A stretch of DNA of 64,000 nt from Stutzerimonas sp. S1 (GTDB taxonomy: Bacteria; Pseudomonadota; Gammaproteobacteria; Pseudomonadales; Pseudomonadaceae). A model generated the notes under the pieces. That model saw nothing but the letters and a program-made list of their open reading frames with translations, was not told where the DNA came from and did no database searches. Positions 54,561-63,644 of the stretch are shown piece by piece (within the stretch, counting starts at the first letter, position 1; the number at the start of each line of letters is the position of its first letter). The translations under genes and the position numbers were made by a program. Location: positions 461,011 to 525,010 of the forward strand of contig NZ_JAOEIY010000003.1 of assembly GCF_025966695.1 (NCBI RefSeq). Reading direction: 5' to 3'.

Positions 54561-55640
54561 TTACTCCGGCACGCGAAGGGACAGGTTTTGAGGCCATTCG
54601 GCATTTGCGTCGAGCTTGATCCAGGCCACGCCGGGCAGCCCGGTCTTGACCTGATTCAGGTGTTCACGCAGCAACTCCGGCGAAATCTGCGCGCGCACAC
54701 GAAACATCAGTTTTTGCCGTTCGCTGGCGGTTTCGACCGTTTTGGGGGTGAACTGTGCCGCGCTGGCGACGAAGGAAACGGTGGCTGGTATCACGTACTC
54801 CGGCGCGGCATCCAGAACGATGCGCACCTCTGAGGCGAGCCCGACGCGCCCGGCCACGGTCTCGGGCAGGAAGAAGGTGAGGTATACGTCCGACAGGTCG
54901 ATCAGGTTCAGGACGCGTCCGCCCGACCCAAGCACCTCGCCAGGTTGCGCCACGCGCACCTGAACCCGCCCGTCACGCGGCGCGCGCAGTTCACTGTCGC
55001 GGATGTCGGCTTCGATGCGAATGATGCTGGCCGTGGCGGCGGTCACGCTGGAGCGGGCGCCGACCAGTTGTGCTTTGGCTGCCTCGACTGCGGCGCGGGC
55101 AGCGGCAGTCTGCGCTTTGCTGGCCGCGAGCGTCGCCTGTGCGCCCCGTACGCGCGCCCGGTCATCGTCCAGCTCCTGTATCGAGGCGGCGCCCTCTCGG
55201 GACAGCGTCTCCGAACGTGCCAGACGCCGCTGTGCGGCGTCGAGCTCCGACTCGCGCTGGCCGACGAGTGCCTGCGCCGCAGCAACGTCGGCTTCGCGCA
55301 ATGCGACCTGTGCCTGCGCTGCGGTCACCGCGTGCTCGGCCTGTTGACGCATGGCGAAGGCTTCGTCGCGCTGTGCCTCAAGCGTTTCAAGTTGCATCCT
55401 GGCCAATGGCTGGCCAGCTGTGACGAAATCGCCTTCACGTACCAGGATGTCTTCGATACGTCCGGGAAGCTTGGTAGCGATGTCGATTTCGGTGGCTTCG
55501 ATTCGGCCGTTACCGCTGACAAAGCCTTCGCCGGGTCCGCTGTTGGCAAACTTCGTCCAGCCCCACCAGGCCACCGCGACGACAACCGCTGCAGCGGCAA
55601 CGACCAGGAGTTTTTTCTTGAGAGAGGGTGAGAAGGTCAT
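54561..55640 (-). CDS. HlyD-family adaptor (YhiI-like)
   Basis: 359 residues. A single N-terminal membrane helix ([18 protein letters not shown]) is followed by a barrel-sandwich motif ([23 protein letters not shown]) and a long coiled coil (about 85-190). It joins the RbbA/YhhJ exporter to the outer-membrane component encoded next to it. Confidence 0.87.
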   Translation of the reverse strand: MTFSPSLKKKLLVVAAAAVVVAVAWWGWTKFANSGPGEGFVSGNGRIEATEIDIATKLPGRIEDILVREGDFVTAGQPLARMQLETLEAQRDEAFAMRQQAEHAVTAAQAQVALREADVAAAQALVGQRESELDAAQRRLARSETLSREGAASIQELDDDRARVRGAQATLAASKAQTAAARAAVEAAKAQLVGARSSVTAATASIIRIEADIRDSELRAPRDGRVQVRVAQPGEVLGSGGRVLNLIDLSDVYLTFFLPETVAGRVGLASEVRIVLDAAPEYVIPATVSFVASAAQFTPKTVETASERQKLMFRVRAQISPELLREHLNQVKTGLPGVAWIKLDANAEWPQNLSLRVPE

Positions 55641-55654
55641 GGGTTCGGCGTGCC

Positions 55655-57142
55655 TTAGCGGGTTGATGGGATGGAGGCGGGAGTCGAGGTTGCACCGTCT
55701 ACCTCGTTGGATGCGGCGAGGGTGCCGCCGCCGAGCGCGGCATACAGCGCTACCTGGCTGGACAGCAGCGCGCGGCGCGCCTGTACCAGTTGTTGCTGGG
55801 CACCCAGCAGATCGCGTTGGGCGTCCAGCACCTCTAGGAAAGCAGCCGAGCCGTTGTCATAGCGCAACTGGGCTAGTCGTGCGCGTTCGCTTTGCGTTTC
55901 CAGGTTGGCTCCCTGGATTGTCAACTGTTCAGCCAACCAGTACTTGGCGCTTAGGGCATCAGCCACCTCGCGAAAGGCCGTTTGAATGGTCTTCTCGTAT
56001 CCGGCCACGGCGATATCGCGACGCACTTCGCTCAGTTCCAGGTTGGCGCGCCGCCGGCCGCCATCGAAGATGGGCATCGACAACGTGGGCATGAAGGTCC
56101 AGGCACGACTACCTGAATCGAACAGGCCATTGAGATCGCTGCTGGCCGTGCCGAAGCTGCCGGTCAGCGCGATGCGCGGTAAGAACGCTGCACGGGCCGC
56201 GCCGATGTTGGCATCGCCAGCACGCAATTGGTGTTCGGCGGAAATGATGTCCGGGCGACTGACCAGCAGCTCCGAGGGCAAACCAGCCCGAAGTTCGGCC
56301 AGCACCGTCGTTTCATCGAAGAGAGCCTTAGCAGGCAGCGAGCCAGGATCGGCGCCCACCAGCAGCGCCAACGCGTGCAGTTGCGTGGCGCGAGCTTGCT
56401 CAAGCTGGGTTAGTAGCGCCTGAGCCTGGTTCAGGAGGGTCTGGACTTGGGTGAGATCCAGCGTCGAGGTCGAGCCGACTTCGACACGACGCCGGAAAAT
56501 GCGATAGGACTCCTCGCGGGTTGTCACGGTTTGCCGCGCGATAGCCACGCGCTCGTCGATCTCGCGCAAGCCAAGATAACCGTCCGCCACCTGGGCGATC
56601 AACGCTAGGTGGACAGCCCGGCGCGCTGCATCGGTAGCCAGCCAGGTTTGCAGGGCGGCGTCTTCCAGATTACGAACTCGGCCCCACAGATCCAACTCCC
56701 AAGTGCTTAAACCCACCTCAGCCCGATACTCGCCACCCACCTGCGATCTGCCCGACATGTTCAGATCGCCAGGGACGCGGGCGCGTCCACCCTGGGCACC
56801 CACGCCCACGGCAGGAAATCGATCCGAGCGCTGAATGCGGAATGCGGCGCTGGCTTCCTCGACACGCAGCGCGGCCAGGCGCAGATCGCGGTTGTTCTCC
56901 AGCGCAGTCTCGATAAGGCGTTGCAGCAAGGGATCCGTGAAGTACGCCTGCCAGGCCAGTTCTCCCGCATGGGCGCCGTCTGTGCTCGATTCAAGATGAC
57001 TAGGCCAAACCTTGGGTGCTGGCAGCGGTGGCGTATTAGGAGCAGGAGCGAGCGACATGCAGCCGGTTAGTGCGACGGCGCTCAGTGCCAGCGTGGCAGT
57101 GCGCAATCTGAACTCAGGAAACAAGAGAGAAGCTGGAGGCAT
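55655..57142 (-). CDS. NodT-family outer-membrane efflux lipoprotein
   Basis: About 495 residues with lipobox ALTGC and two OEP repeats. It forms the outer-membrane channel for the ABC exporter. The open frame reaches back to 57349, but the residues before MPPASLL have no signal-like character. GGAAC stands 7 bases before the chosen ATG. It is the first gene of the four-gene minus-strand operon. Confidence 0.86.
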   Translation of the reverse strand: MPPASLLFPEFRLRTATLALSAVALTGCMSLAPAPNTPPLPAPKVWPSHLESSTDGAHAGELAWQAYFTDPLLQRLIETALENNRDLRLAALRVEEASAAFRIQRSDRFPAVGVGAQGGRARVPGDLNMSGRSQVGGEYRAEVGLSTWELDLWGRVRNLEDAALQTWLATDAARRAVHLALIAQVADGYLGLREIDERVAIARQTVTTREESYRIFRRRVEVGSTSTLDLTQVQTLLNQAQALLTQLEQARATQLHALALLVGADPGSLPAKALFDETTVLAELRAGLPSELLVSRPDIISAEHQLRAGDANIGAARAAFLPRIALTGSFGTASSDLNGLFDSGSRAWTFMPTLSMPIFDGGRRRANLELSEVRRDIAVAGYEKTIQTAFREVADALSAKYWLAEQLTIQGANLETQSERARLAQLRYDNGSAAFLEVLDAQRDLLGAQQQLVQARRALLSSQVALYAALGGGTLAASNEVDGATSTPASIPSTR

Positions 57143-57772
57143 GGTCATGTTCCGTACGGGTATCGGGCCTAATGGGGTCTGGTTGTAGAGCGGCAGGCGT
57201 CCATGTGTAGAGGCGTGCTGATGGCGGCGCTCGCTTTGGCATCGATGAGCGCGCATGCAGTAATTCGGCACTTCGATCATGAAGGTCTGCCGCAATCGAG
57301 CGGGGCCTTGATGGCTGTGCGCACCTTGTATTACGCCTGTCGACACCAACGTTCAGAACACGGTGAAAAAGGAGGTTTGTTGGTGTTGGATTCGCCGAAG
57401 GGCCAGTGCAGCCTATTGCATGGCATGTAGGTTCACCCTTGCACGGAGTGTGGCTCACGCTCGCCACCAGCTTTTCTTTCTCGCAAGTTTGATAAAACCC
57501 ACGGCATCTCCGTTAATTGTGTATGCATCCGGGTCTTAGCGGCTGGTCGACGAGGCGCTCTTTTGGTCGTATTTCTTATCATTATAGGGTTTTTTAAAAA
57601 AAACGACCAGACGGTTGTTTTTAACAGTGCGTTACAATTCCTCCTCCGCAACCCCTGGGGCGGCTCGTTGATACCGGTTGACGGAAATTGTCTGGGCGGG
57701 ATCAAGGTTGTTTTCGGTGGAGTCGGTGGCCATCCCGTGAGAACATTTTTCAAATTTGGAAAGGGGCTTTGA
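57143..57772. other. divergent promoter region between exporter operon and its TetR gene
   Basis: 630 bp. The operator-like palindrome is at 57602, and a half site TGGTCGT is at 57564-57570, with an AT-rich promoter between them. The 57150-57540 part shows no recognisable gene. Confidence 0.5.
57602..57616 (+). promoter_or_regulatory. operator-like palindrome at the exporter TetR promoter
   Basis: AACGAC CA GACGGTT, arms of the form AMCGWC/GWCGKT around CA, embedded in A- and T-tracts, 157 bp before the TetR gene. A near-identical copy is at 50198. Confidence 0.55.
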
Positions 57773-58432
57773 ATGCCAGCCAGGAAAGAAGACGTCGTCA
57801 CAGAGAAGCGCCGCTACTTGTCCTCGGCAGCTAGGAAAGAGGAAATATTGGACGCGGCTCTGGTTGAATTCTCGGATCGGATATACAACGCCGTGTCGAT
57901 GGAGCGTCTAGCGGAATGCGCGGGAATGTCAAAGGCAGGAATTTACGCGCACTTTAAAAGCAAGGAAGAGATCTTTCATGCCTTGCTCGAACGTATGACC
58001 AAGCAGCTTTGTGATTTCCAAGGCTGGCTCCCGGACGAAGATTTGACTTTGCCGGAGCTAGTAGACGTGTACCTTGATCGCCTTTACGCGACGTTTGACT
58101 CCCCCGCTACCATATCGGTCTACCGACTGCTCCTAGCCGAAAGTGCCAGAGCACCTGCACTGGTCCGGCATTGGCGAGAGGAAGTTGCGCGCGGATTACG
58201 GGAGCGGGCGCAGCTCATCATCCAGCGCAACATAGAACGCGGGGTCATTCGCCCAGGTGTCTTGACCGAGCACTTTTTCCCGCTGGCGCTCGCTCCCGCA
58301 TTGCTATGGCTGAACTCTTCAATGTTATCCAGAGGCGACCCGTCAATATCGCTTGTACAGTTGCGGGAGGCGCATAGGCAACTGCTGCTTGAGCTTCTGC
58401 AGCCAGAGGTGAGTAGGGGCACAGCGGGCTGA
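57773..58432 (+). CDS. TetR-family regulator of the ABC exporter
   Basis: 219 residues. The helix-turn-helix is at about 22-65 (MERLAECAGMSKAGIYAHFKSKEEIF), followed by an AefR-like C-terminal domain (TISVYRLLLAESARAPALVRHW). It is divergent from the exporter operon and therefore its likely repressor. The operator copy at the arc operon suggests a second target. Confidence 0.88.
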   Translation: MPARKEDVVTEKRRYLSSAARKEEILDAALVEFSDRIYNAVSMERLAECAGMSKAGIYAHFKSKEEIFHALLERMTKQLCDFQGWLPDEDLTLPELVDVYLDRLYATFDSPATISVYRLLLAESARAPALVRHWREEVARGLRERAQLIIQRNIERGVIRPGVLTEHFFPLALAPALLWLNSSMLSRGDPSISLVQLREAHRQLLLELLQPEVSRGTAG

Positions 58433-58768
58433 ATTAGATGTCGGTTTGCCATAGTATTGCCATTACCAACGTCGGGACCGCACTGGCATGGCATACAACC
58501 GAAGCGGCTGAAGGCTGCATAGCGCAACGGCGATCAAAGCGAACAAGCGGCTGCCTCGCTAAATTGAATGAAACATGCTGACGGCGTCCAGACATTGCTA
58601 ATCGCGGCATCCCCAAAGTTAGAGCAGCCTCGACCTCGTTCTGAATACACAAACCGCCCGATGCGCTGCACCGGGCGTCTTAAAGATTGGGGCTGGGGGA
58701 AACGCTGCAGCCATTAAGTGCTACATCGCGCCAGAGTCTCAGGGCCGCAAATCAAAACACAAAATGTG
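58433..58768. other. convergent gap between TetR and the PstS-like gene
   Basis: 336 bp with only a hairpin near 58655; no gene recognised. Confidence 0.45.
58655..58677 (-). terminator. possible terminator of the chemoreceptor/porin operon
   Basis: On the minus strand CGCCCG pairs with CGGGCG across an 11-base loop, followed by GTTTGTGT, a weak T-tract. Confidence 0.4.
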
Positions 58769-59176
58769 TCAGGGCAGGGTGAACAGCACCTTCACTGAAT
58801 CATTGACCGCGGCGCTGTCGACATAGCCGATAGCGTCGGCTTCGGCGGCGACTTTGGCCACAACCGCCGAGTCGCCGGCTTCGGCCGGCAGGGGCTGGCC
58901 CTTACCGGTGAATACCAGGCCCGACCAGTAGGACTTCAGCTGGGCTTCGTTCTTGCTGGTGACGGCGGAGTAGAATTTTTCCTTGGTGGGATTCCAGTCT
59001 TTCTGGTCGATGCCGCTTAAGGTTTTGTCCCTGCCGAGAAAGATATTTGCCACTTCTGCCTGTGAGGGCGCTTTGGTTGCGCCCGGATTGACGATCACGG
59101 CCACCTCGGCGTGCGCCATGGCAGAAGCCAGGCTTAGCAGAGCGGCGGCGAGAGTCTTTTGAGTGAAACGATTCAT
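58769..59176 (-). CDS. small PstS-like periplasmic protein
   Basis: 135 residues. The signal peptide (AAALLSLASAMAHA) is followed by a single half of a phosphate-binding-protein-like fold: VIVNPGATKAPSQAEVANIFLG, YSAVTSKNEAQLKSYWSGLVFTGKG and AIGYVDSA. It is much shorter than PstS, and proteins of this size often accompany porins and chemoreceptors. It is last in the operon, 11 bp after the porin-like gene. Confidence 0.78.
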   Translation of the reverse strand: MNRFTQKTLAAALLSLASAMAHAEVAVIVNPGATKAPSQAEVANIFLGRDKTLSGIDQKDWNPTKEKFYSAVTSKNEAQLKSYWSGLVFTGKGQPLPAEAGDSAVVAKVAAEADAIGYVDSAAVNDSVKVLFTLP

Positions 59177-59187
59177 GTTGGCTCCTC

Positions 59188-60243
59188 TTAGAATACGAAG
59201 TCAGCGCCGATGCTGAAGATGTCGCCGTCGAACGTTGGCTCGGCAGTGTTATACGCCGGCACAAAGTTGCCGTTGTAGTTCCGGGTGGATTCGACGCGTT
59301 TGTATTCGCTCTTCAGCGTAACGTTGGCGTTCAGGCTGTAGTTCAGGCCAAACGCCCATGACGAGTCGCGGCCAGCGTCGCTTTCGTCATGCTGGGCATA
59401 GGTAACGTGAGGCAAAAGGTCACCGAAGCGGTGACCGGCCATGATGTAGAACGCGTCGTGCTCGCCCAGCGGGCTGCGGCGGTTGATGATTTCTGCGTTA
59501 GTGACCCAGCTGCCGTTGTCGTACTGATGGCCAAAGGACATGAATTTGCCCTTGAACTCGTCGCTTTGATCCACGCTCAGAGTGGACTCGGTATAACTGT
59601 ATCGGAACGTCCCGATGTCGTTGGTCGCCAGGCTCACGCTGCCGGTCAGCAGCTTTTTGTAATCCACGTCTAGACGGGCATCGAGACCATGAATGAAGAT
59701 ATTGCGGTTTACTGCTTGGCCGTAACTGGCTTGAAAATTCAGCGTACCGAAGGAAAGCGGAAGGCTGTATAGGGCATCTGCGCCTTCGTAATTGGTAATC
59801 GGCATCTGGCTGTAAACTTCGTCCGGCAGGCGCAGCCATGGGTAGGTGTAACCGACGTCCAGCGTCTCGGAAAACATGAACGCGCCCGGGCGCAAGCGGC
59901 CAGCACGGACTGTGAATTGATTGCTGACCGCGTAAGCCAGGTACGCCCATTCCAGCTGTAGACGCCAGTCGTCCTGCTCAGGTTTGGCGACGGTCTGAAT
60001 AGTAGCGCTCAGTTGGTCGGTGAGGCCGTAGGAGAATTGTCCGCCGAGCTTGGACAGCTGGTCGCCGCGCCAGGAGTCCGTGGTCTGGCCGGAAATGCCA
60101 TAGCCCTTCGCATCGTCTACCCCACCGACGCGGCTGATGGCGGCAGTGCCAAAGCCGTTGAATCGGTATTCACCTTGGTCCAAGGCGAACGCTGAAGTAC
60201 TGGCCAGGCAGATGGCTACGCCCAAGAGATTGAGTTTGTTCAT
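59188..60243 (-). CDS. porin-like outer-membrane beta-barrel protein
   Basis: 351 residues. The signal peptide (LGVAICLASTSAFA) is followed by alternating-hydrophobicity strands (FSYGLTDQLSATIQTVAKPE; YSLNANVTLKSEYKRVES) and a terminal Phe (GADFVF), a barrel-assembly signature. I cannot name a substrate. It lies between a chemoreceptor and a PstS-like protein in one operon. Confidence 0.75.
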   Translation of the reverse strand: MNKLNLLGVAICLASTSAFALDQGEYRFNGFGTAAISRVGGVDDAKGYGISGQTTDSWRGDQLSKLGGQFSYGLTDQLSATIQTVAKPEQDDWRLQLEWAYLAYAVSNQFTVRAGRLRPGAFMFSETLDVGYTYPWLRLPDEVYSQMPITNYEGADALYSLPLSFGTLNFQASYGQAVNRNIFIHGLDARLDVDYKKLLTGSVSLATNDIGTFRYSYTESTLSVDQSDEFKGKFMSFGHQYDNGSWVTNAEIINRRSPLGEHDAFYIMAGHRFGDLLPHVTYAQHDESDAGRDSSWAFGLNYSLNANVTLKSEYKRVESTRNYNGNFVPAYNTAEPTFDGDIFSIGADFVF

Positions 60244-60270
60244 TGTTCGTACTGCTCCAGGATTATAAAT

Positions 60271-61890
60271 TTAAACGCGGAATTGGGCGGTTGCCTGGCG
60301 TAGGTGATCTCCCGTACCTACCAGTTGCTCGCCGAGACGAGCCGTGGCTTCGGCCCCGTTTGCGGTTGCTTGTGCATCCTGCTGCAACACTTCTGTTTCT
60401 TTTTGAATCGATTCGGATAGACCGATTTGCTGTTGTGTATGGTGGGCAATGTCGGCGTTGAGCTCATCGATCTGGCTGACCGTCTGCGCGATGGCTTCGA
60501 GTAGCCGAGTCGCCTCGATCGAATGCTCGATACTTTCGCGGGATTTATCACCGTTGACTGTCATAACGTCGAGCACGGTATTGGCGCTGTTCTGTAATCG
60601 TTGGATGATCTGTTGGATCTCCGCGGTCGAGGCGGCGGTCTTTTGCGCCAGGTTGCGTACTTCGTCAGCTACCACCGCAAAGCCACGTCCCTGCTCGCCG
60701 GCTCGGGCGGCCTCGATTGCAGCGTTCAGTGCGAGCAGATTGGTTTGTTCGGCGATACTGCGGATCACCGTCAACACCGAGCCGACTTCCTGGGTTTCTT
60801 CTTCGAGCTGCTGCATTGCACGGACGGAACCCATCACGCTATCGCCCAAATCGCTGATACTGCTTGAAAGGTTGCCGATGTTCTTGCGGGCCGTGATGGC
60901 CTGGCGCGAAGCGGAGCCGGCCTCATCGGAGGCTTGGCGCGAACGCTGCGCAACCTCATGGATGCTGCTTGTCATGGTATGGATGTCACGGCTGATCGAA
61001 TCCGTGTGATGTTGCTGGGACTTGGCGTTTTCCTCGGAGCCTTGGGTCAGGCGGTACAGCTCTTTGGAGCAGTCCCCGATGGGGCTGGCGGCTTCGATGA
61101 TTTGTCGAATAGTGGTTTGCAGTTTGTCGAGGAAACCGTTGAACAGGCGGATCATCGCGCCGATTTCGTCGTTGGACTCGACGTTGACGCGACGGGTCAG
61201 GTCGCCGTCGCCCTTAGCAATGCCTTGCAGTGAGTCGATCACGCCACGGACATTGGCCATGATGCTGCGCGTGACGGCCCAGGCACATAAGGTGACCAGT
61301 ATCAGCAGCGCCAGGCTGAGGATGATTCCCAGGCGAGTGGTGGTTGCGTTGACCTCACGGGTTTCGGCAAGCGTTAGCTCGAAGTCCTCATAAGCGGCAC
61401 TGCGGAATTCCGCGGCAAGTTTTTGAGCCTGAGCCAGGTCATTGGCCATGCGGTCAAGGCTCGGACGCAAGTCACCGAAGGAGGCGCTGCCGCTGACGAG
61501 CTTACCGGACGCCGAGATCGCATTTTCAGCGTAACGATCCACGGCGAGACGCCAGTCGTTGAGTTGCTCACGGCGATTGGGTACCTGTACGAGCTTCTCC
61601 AGCTCCTGCTGGTGCGTGTTGATAGCCTGCAGAACCTCGCCAGCTTCCGTGAGCAAGTTCTGTTCGCCAGCCGCAACAGAGCTATTGAGCAATCCGGGGA
61701 TGCGGGAGAACTGGAAAATAGCTGCATCGGCCCGTTCCAATATGGGATAGCGGTGGGTTTCCAAAGCGTGTAGCCGCGAATCAGTCGCCGACAGCTGAAG
61801 CGACGTATAGCCCACGTACAGGACCAGGCCAAGTATCGCAACGGCAGGAGCGAGGGATAGTTTTAGAGTCAGCGGTAGATTTTTGAGCAT
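60271..61890 (-). CDS. methyl-accepting chemotaxis protein
   Basis: 539 residues. TM1 is at about 10-30, a helical periplasmic domain at about 31-185, TM2 at about 188-208, then HAMP and the signalling hairpin ([33 protein letters not shown]). There is no C-terminal CheR tether. It is first in an operon with the porin-like and PstS-like genes, suggesting that the ligand may be captured by that periplasmic protein. An ISL3 element sits 154 bp upstream. Confidence 0.9.
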   Translation of the reverse strand: MLKNLPLTLKLSLAPAVAILGLVLYVGYTSLQLSATDSRLHALETHRYPILERADAAIFQFSRIPGLLNSSVAAGEQNLLTEAGEVLQAINTHQQELEKLVQVPNRREQLNDWRLAVDRYAENAISASGKLVSGSASFGDLRPSLDRMANDLAQAQKLAAEFRSAAYEDFELTLAETREVNATTTRLGIILSLALLILVTLCAWAVTRSIMANVRGVIDSLQGIAKGDGDLTRRVNVESNDEIGAMIRLFNGFLDKLQTTIRQIIEAASPIGDCSKELYRLTQGSEENAKSQQHHTDSISRDIHTMTSSIHEVAQRSRQASDEAGSASRQAITARKNIGNLSSSISDLGDSVMGSVRAMQQLEEETQEVGSVLTVIRSIAEQTNLLALNAAIEAARAGEQGRGFAVVADEVRNLAQKTAASTAEIQQIIQRLQNSANTVLDVMTVNGDKSRESIEHSIEATRLLEAIAQTVSQIDELNADIAHHTQQQIGLSESIQKETEVLQQDAQATANGAEATARLGEQLVGTGDHLRQATAQFRV

Positions 61891-62036
61891 GATTTTTGGC
61901 TCTCAGGCAGAACGCATCGGCTTGCACGCTGAGTGATGGCGAGATGATTTTTTGTGCGACCGTGTCGGAGCATCGATTGCTGTCATACGTATCGACGTGA
62001 ATCGGGCTAACTTGAACAAAAAATAGAAAATTGTAA

Positions 62037-62044
62037 ATATTTTT
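62037..62044 (+). repeat. 8-bp target-site duplication, left copy
   Basis: ATATTTTT, identical to 63353-63360 on the other side of the ISL3 element. Confidence 0.9.
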
Positions 62045-63352
62045 GGTTCATCGCAACTTGCCGGGAAACGCCGCTTTGATCTTGAGGAAGAAGTAGGTGT
62101 TATCCCGGTAACCGTACGCCATCCGCTTGATGACCTTGATGCGGTTGTTCATTCCCTCAAGCACGCTGGTGTTGAGCTGGAATTCGGCGCTGGAAACAAT
62201 GCCTTCAACGTAGGCCTTTAACCGCTTGGCAAAGGCCTGAAGAGGTTGCAGTCCGCTTTCCTGGGCAAGCTTGAACCACTCGCCCCACCGCCGCCGCGCT
62301 TCATACTCATTCGGTGCATACCAGAGCTCCTTCAGCTGTGTCTTGAACACGTAAGCCGTCATCAGCGGCGTGTTCGCGGCCAGAAGTTCGTCAAGTTTGA
62401 GTGCTTGGGGCTCATCGAGATTGTGCCGGTTACGCAGCAGTAACCAGCGCGAGCGCTTGATCGCCCGTCGACCGGCAGGGTCAGCCTTCAGCCGATTCGC
62501 TTGATCGACCCGGATCCGATCGACGACCTCCCTGCCGTACTTGGCTACAACATGGAACAGGTCGTAGACCTCCCGGGCGTTGGGGCAGTGCGCCTGGACC
62601 TCCAGATCCATCGCCGTGTTCATGTCCATGGCAACCGCTTCGATCCGAGCGCAGGCTGGCGGCCCCATCCACTCGAAGAAGGGGCGCACAGCCTCGCGGC
62701 TACGGCCCTCCGCGACCCACAGTACTTGCTGGGTATCGGCACAGATCGCCACGGTGGCATAGCGATGCCCCTTGTACAGGGAAAACTCATCCATGATCAG
62801 GCGGCGAACTCGGCTCAGGTCCGGTGCTGAAATATCCCGGTGGAGACGGCCAAGGTCGATGGCTTTGACCGTGTGCCAATGAAGCCCCACCAGCTCGGCC
62901 ACATGCTTGATCGGCAGCAGCCGAACCAGATTTTCCACCCAGTTGACCATCGCGCGTGTGAGCGGCTGACGGCCGGCGAGCCAATCGATCCGCTCGCGCC
63001 GAGGACCACAAGTGGGGCAGCGAACCCGACGAACAGGAACCTCCAGCCAGACGCGGTATTGCAACAGATCGCGCTCGCGCACCCGGCGGAAACTGGTGTC
63101 GTGAGGGAGGAATGTGGACTGCCCACAACCGCTGCAACAAGGCAGCCTTGAGGCATCGGGCTTGAGCCTTATCAGCAGGCAATGGGTACCGAGAGGCTCA
63201 TAGCTATCCAGCTCGAAGCCTTCCCAGAACAGGGCGAGCAAACTAGCATCCATGGCGACGGCGGTGGTGGGGTCGGAAATGTTTTGGCGAACACCACCTT
63301 AGCCCTTCTCGCCGCCGTCTCCCCTCGCTTTCCCGCTAATCCGCGATGAACC
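62045..63352 (-). mobile_element. intact ISL3-family insertion sequence (1308 bp)
   Basis: The terminal inverted repeats begin GGTTCATCGC at both ends and share CGGGAAA further in (62045-62069 and 63328-63352). It is flanked by perfect 8-bp duplications ATATTTTT, as expected for ISL3. It contains one full-length transposase whose stop codon lies inside the left repeat. Confidence 0.93.
62048..63253 (-). CDS. ISL3-family transposase
   Basis: 401 residues. The N-terminal zinc-binding cysteines (CCSGCGQ; CPTCGPRRERIDW) precede the transposase core with MDEFSLYKGHRYATV, AVAMDMNTAM and a C-terminal TSVLEGMNNRIKVIKRMAYGY, the ISL3 DDE elements. It is full length without frameshift, so potentially active. 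Confidence 0.93.
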   Translation of the reverse strand: MDASLLALFWEGFELDSYEPLGTHCLLIRLKPDASRLPCCSGCGQSTFLPHDTSFRRVRERDLLQYRVWLEVPVRRVRCPTCGPRRERIDWLAGRQPLTRAMVNWVENLVRLLPIKHVAELVGLHWHTVKAIDLGRLHRDISAPDLSRVRRLIMDEFSLYKGHRYATVAICADTQQVLWVAEGRSREAVRPFFEWMGPPACARIEAVAMDMNTAMDLEVQAHCPNAREVYDLFHVVAKYGREVVDRIRVDQANRLKADPAGRRAIKRSRWLLLRNRHNLDEPQALKLDELLAANTPLMTAYVFKTQLKELWYAPNEYEARRRWGEWFKLAQESGLQPLQAFAKRLKAYVEGIVSSAEFQLNTSVLEGMNNRIKVIKRMAYGYRDNTYFFLKIKAAFPGKLR

Positions 63353-63360
63353 ATATTTTT
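63353..63360 (+). repeat. 8-bp target-site duplication, right copy
   Basis: ATATTTTT, the partner of 62037-62044. Confidence 0.9.
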
Positions 63361-63524
63361 GGGGTGGCCTTTCGCTACGCATCCTCATTTAATCTCTGTA
63401 GCAAGCTAATCCTGCTTGTCTGGGGTCGAATTCTTCTATCGTGTGCCGATAACCTTGCTGTCATTCCGTTGCGGCAATTGAAGCGCTCCGCTCCGCCAGC
63501 ACTAATAAAAACAACAGGTATTTC

Positions 63525-63644
63525 ATGGGTGTTAGCCAGATAATCCTTCGCCGCTCGCTTCCTTTGCTGCTCGCCGTGCTCCTGGTTGTATCGTCTGTTA
63601 TCTCCTATTCCGTTAAGCGAATTGAATCGCCCCTAGTTTCGTAG
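63525..63644 (+). pseudogene. membrane-protein gene truncated by an IS3-family element
   Basis: Starts MGVSQIILRRSLPLLLAVLL, a signal anchor as in sensor or receptor proteins. After VKRIE (about 63622) it runs into the end of an IS3-type element and stops at 63642-63644. The rest of the gene, if it exists, lies beyond the window. Confidence 0.55.

Noticed and set aside
57203..57430. Plus-strand frame with a signal-like start in the exporter/TetR gap
   Set aside because: No convincing ribosome site, no family resemblance, and it overlaps the upstream region of the outer-membrane gene.
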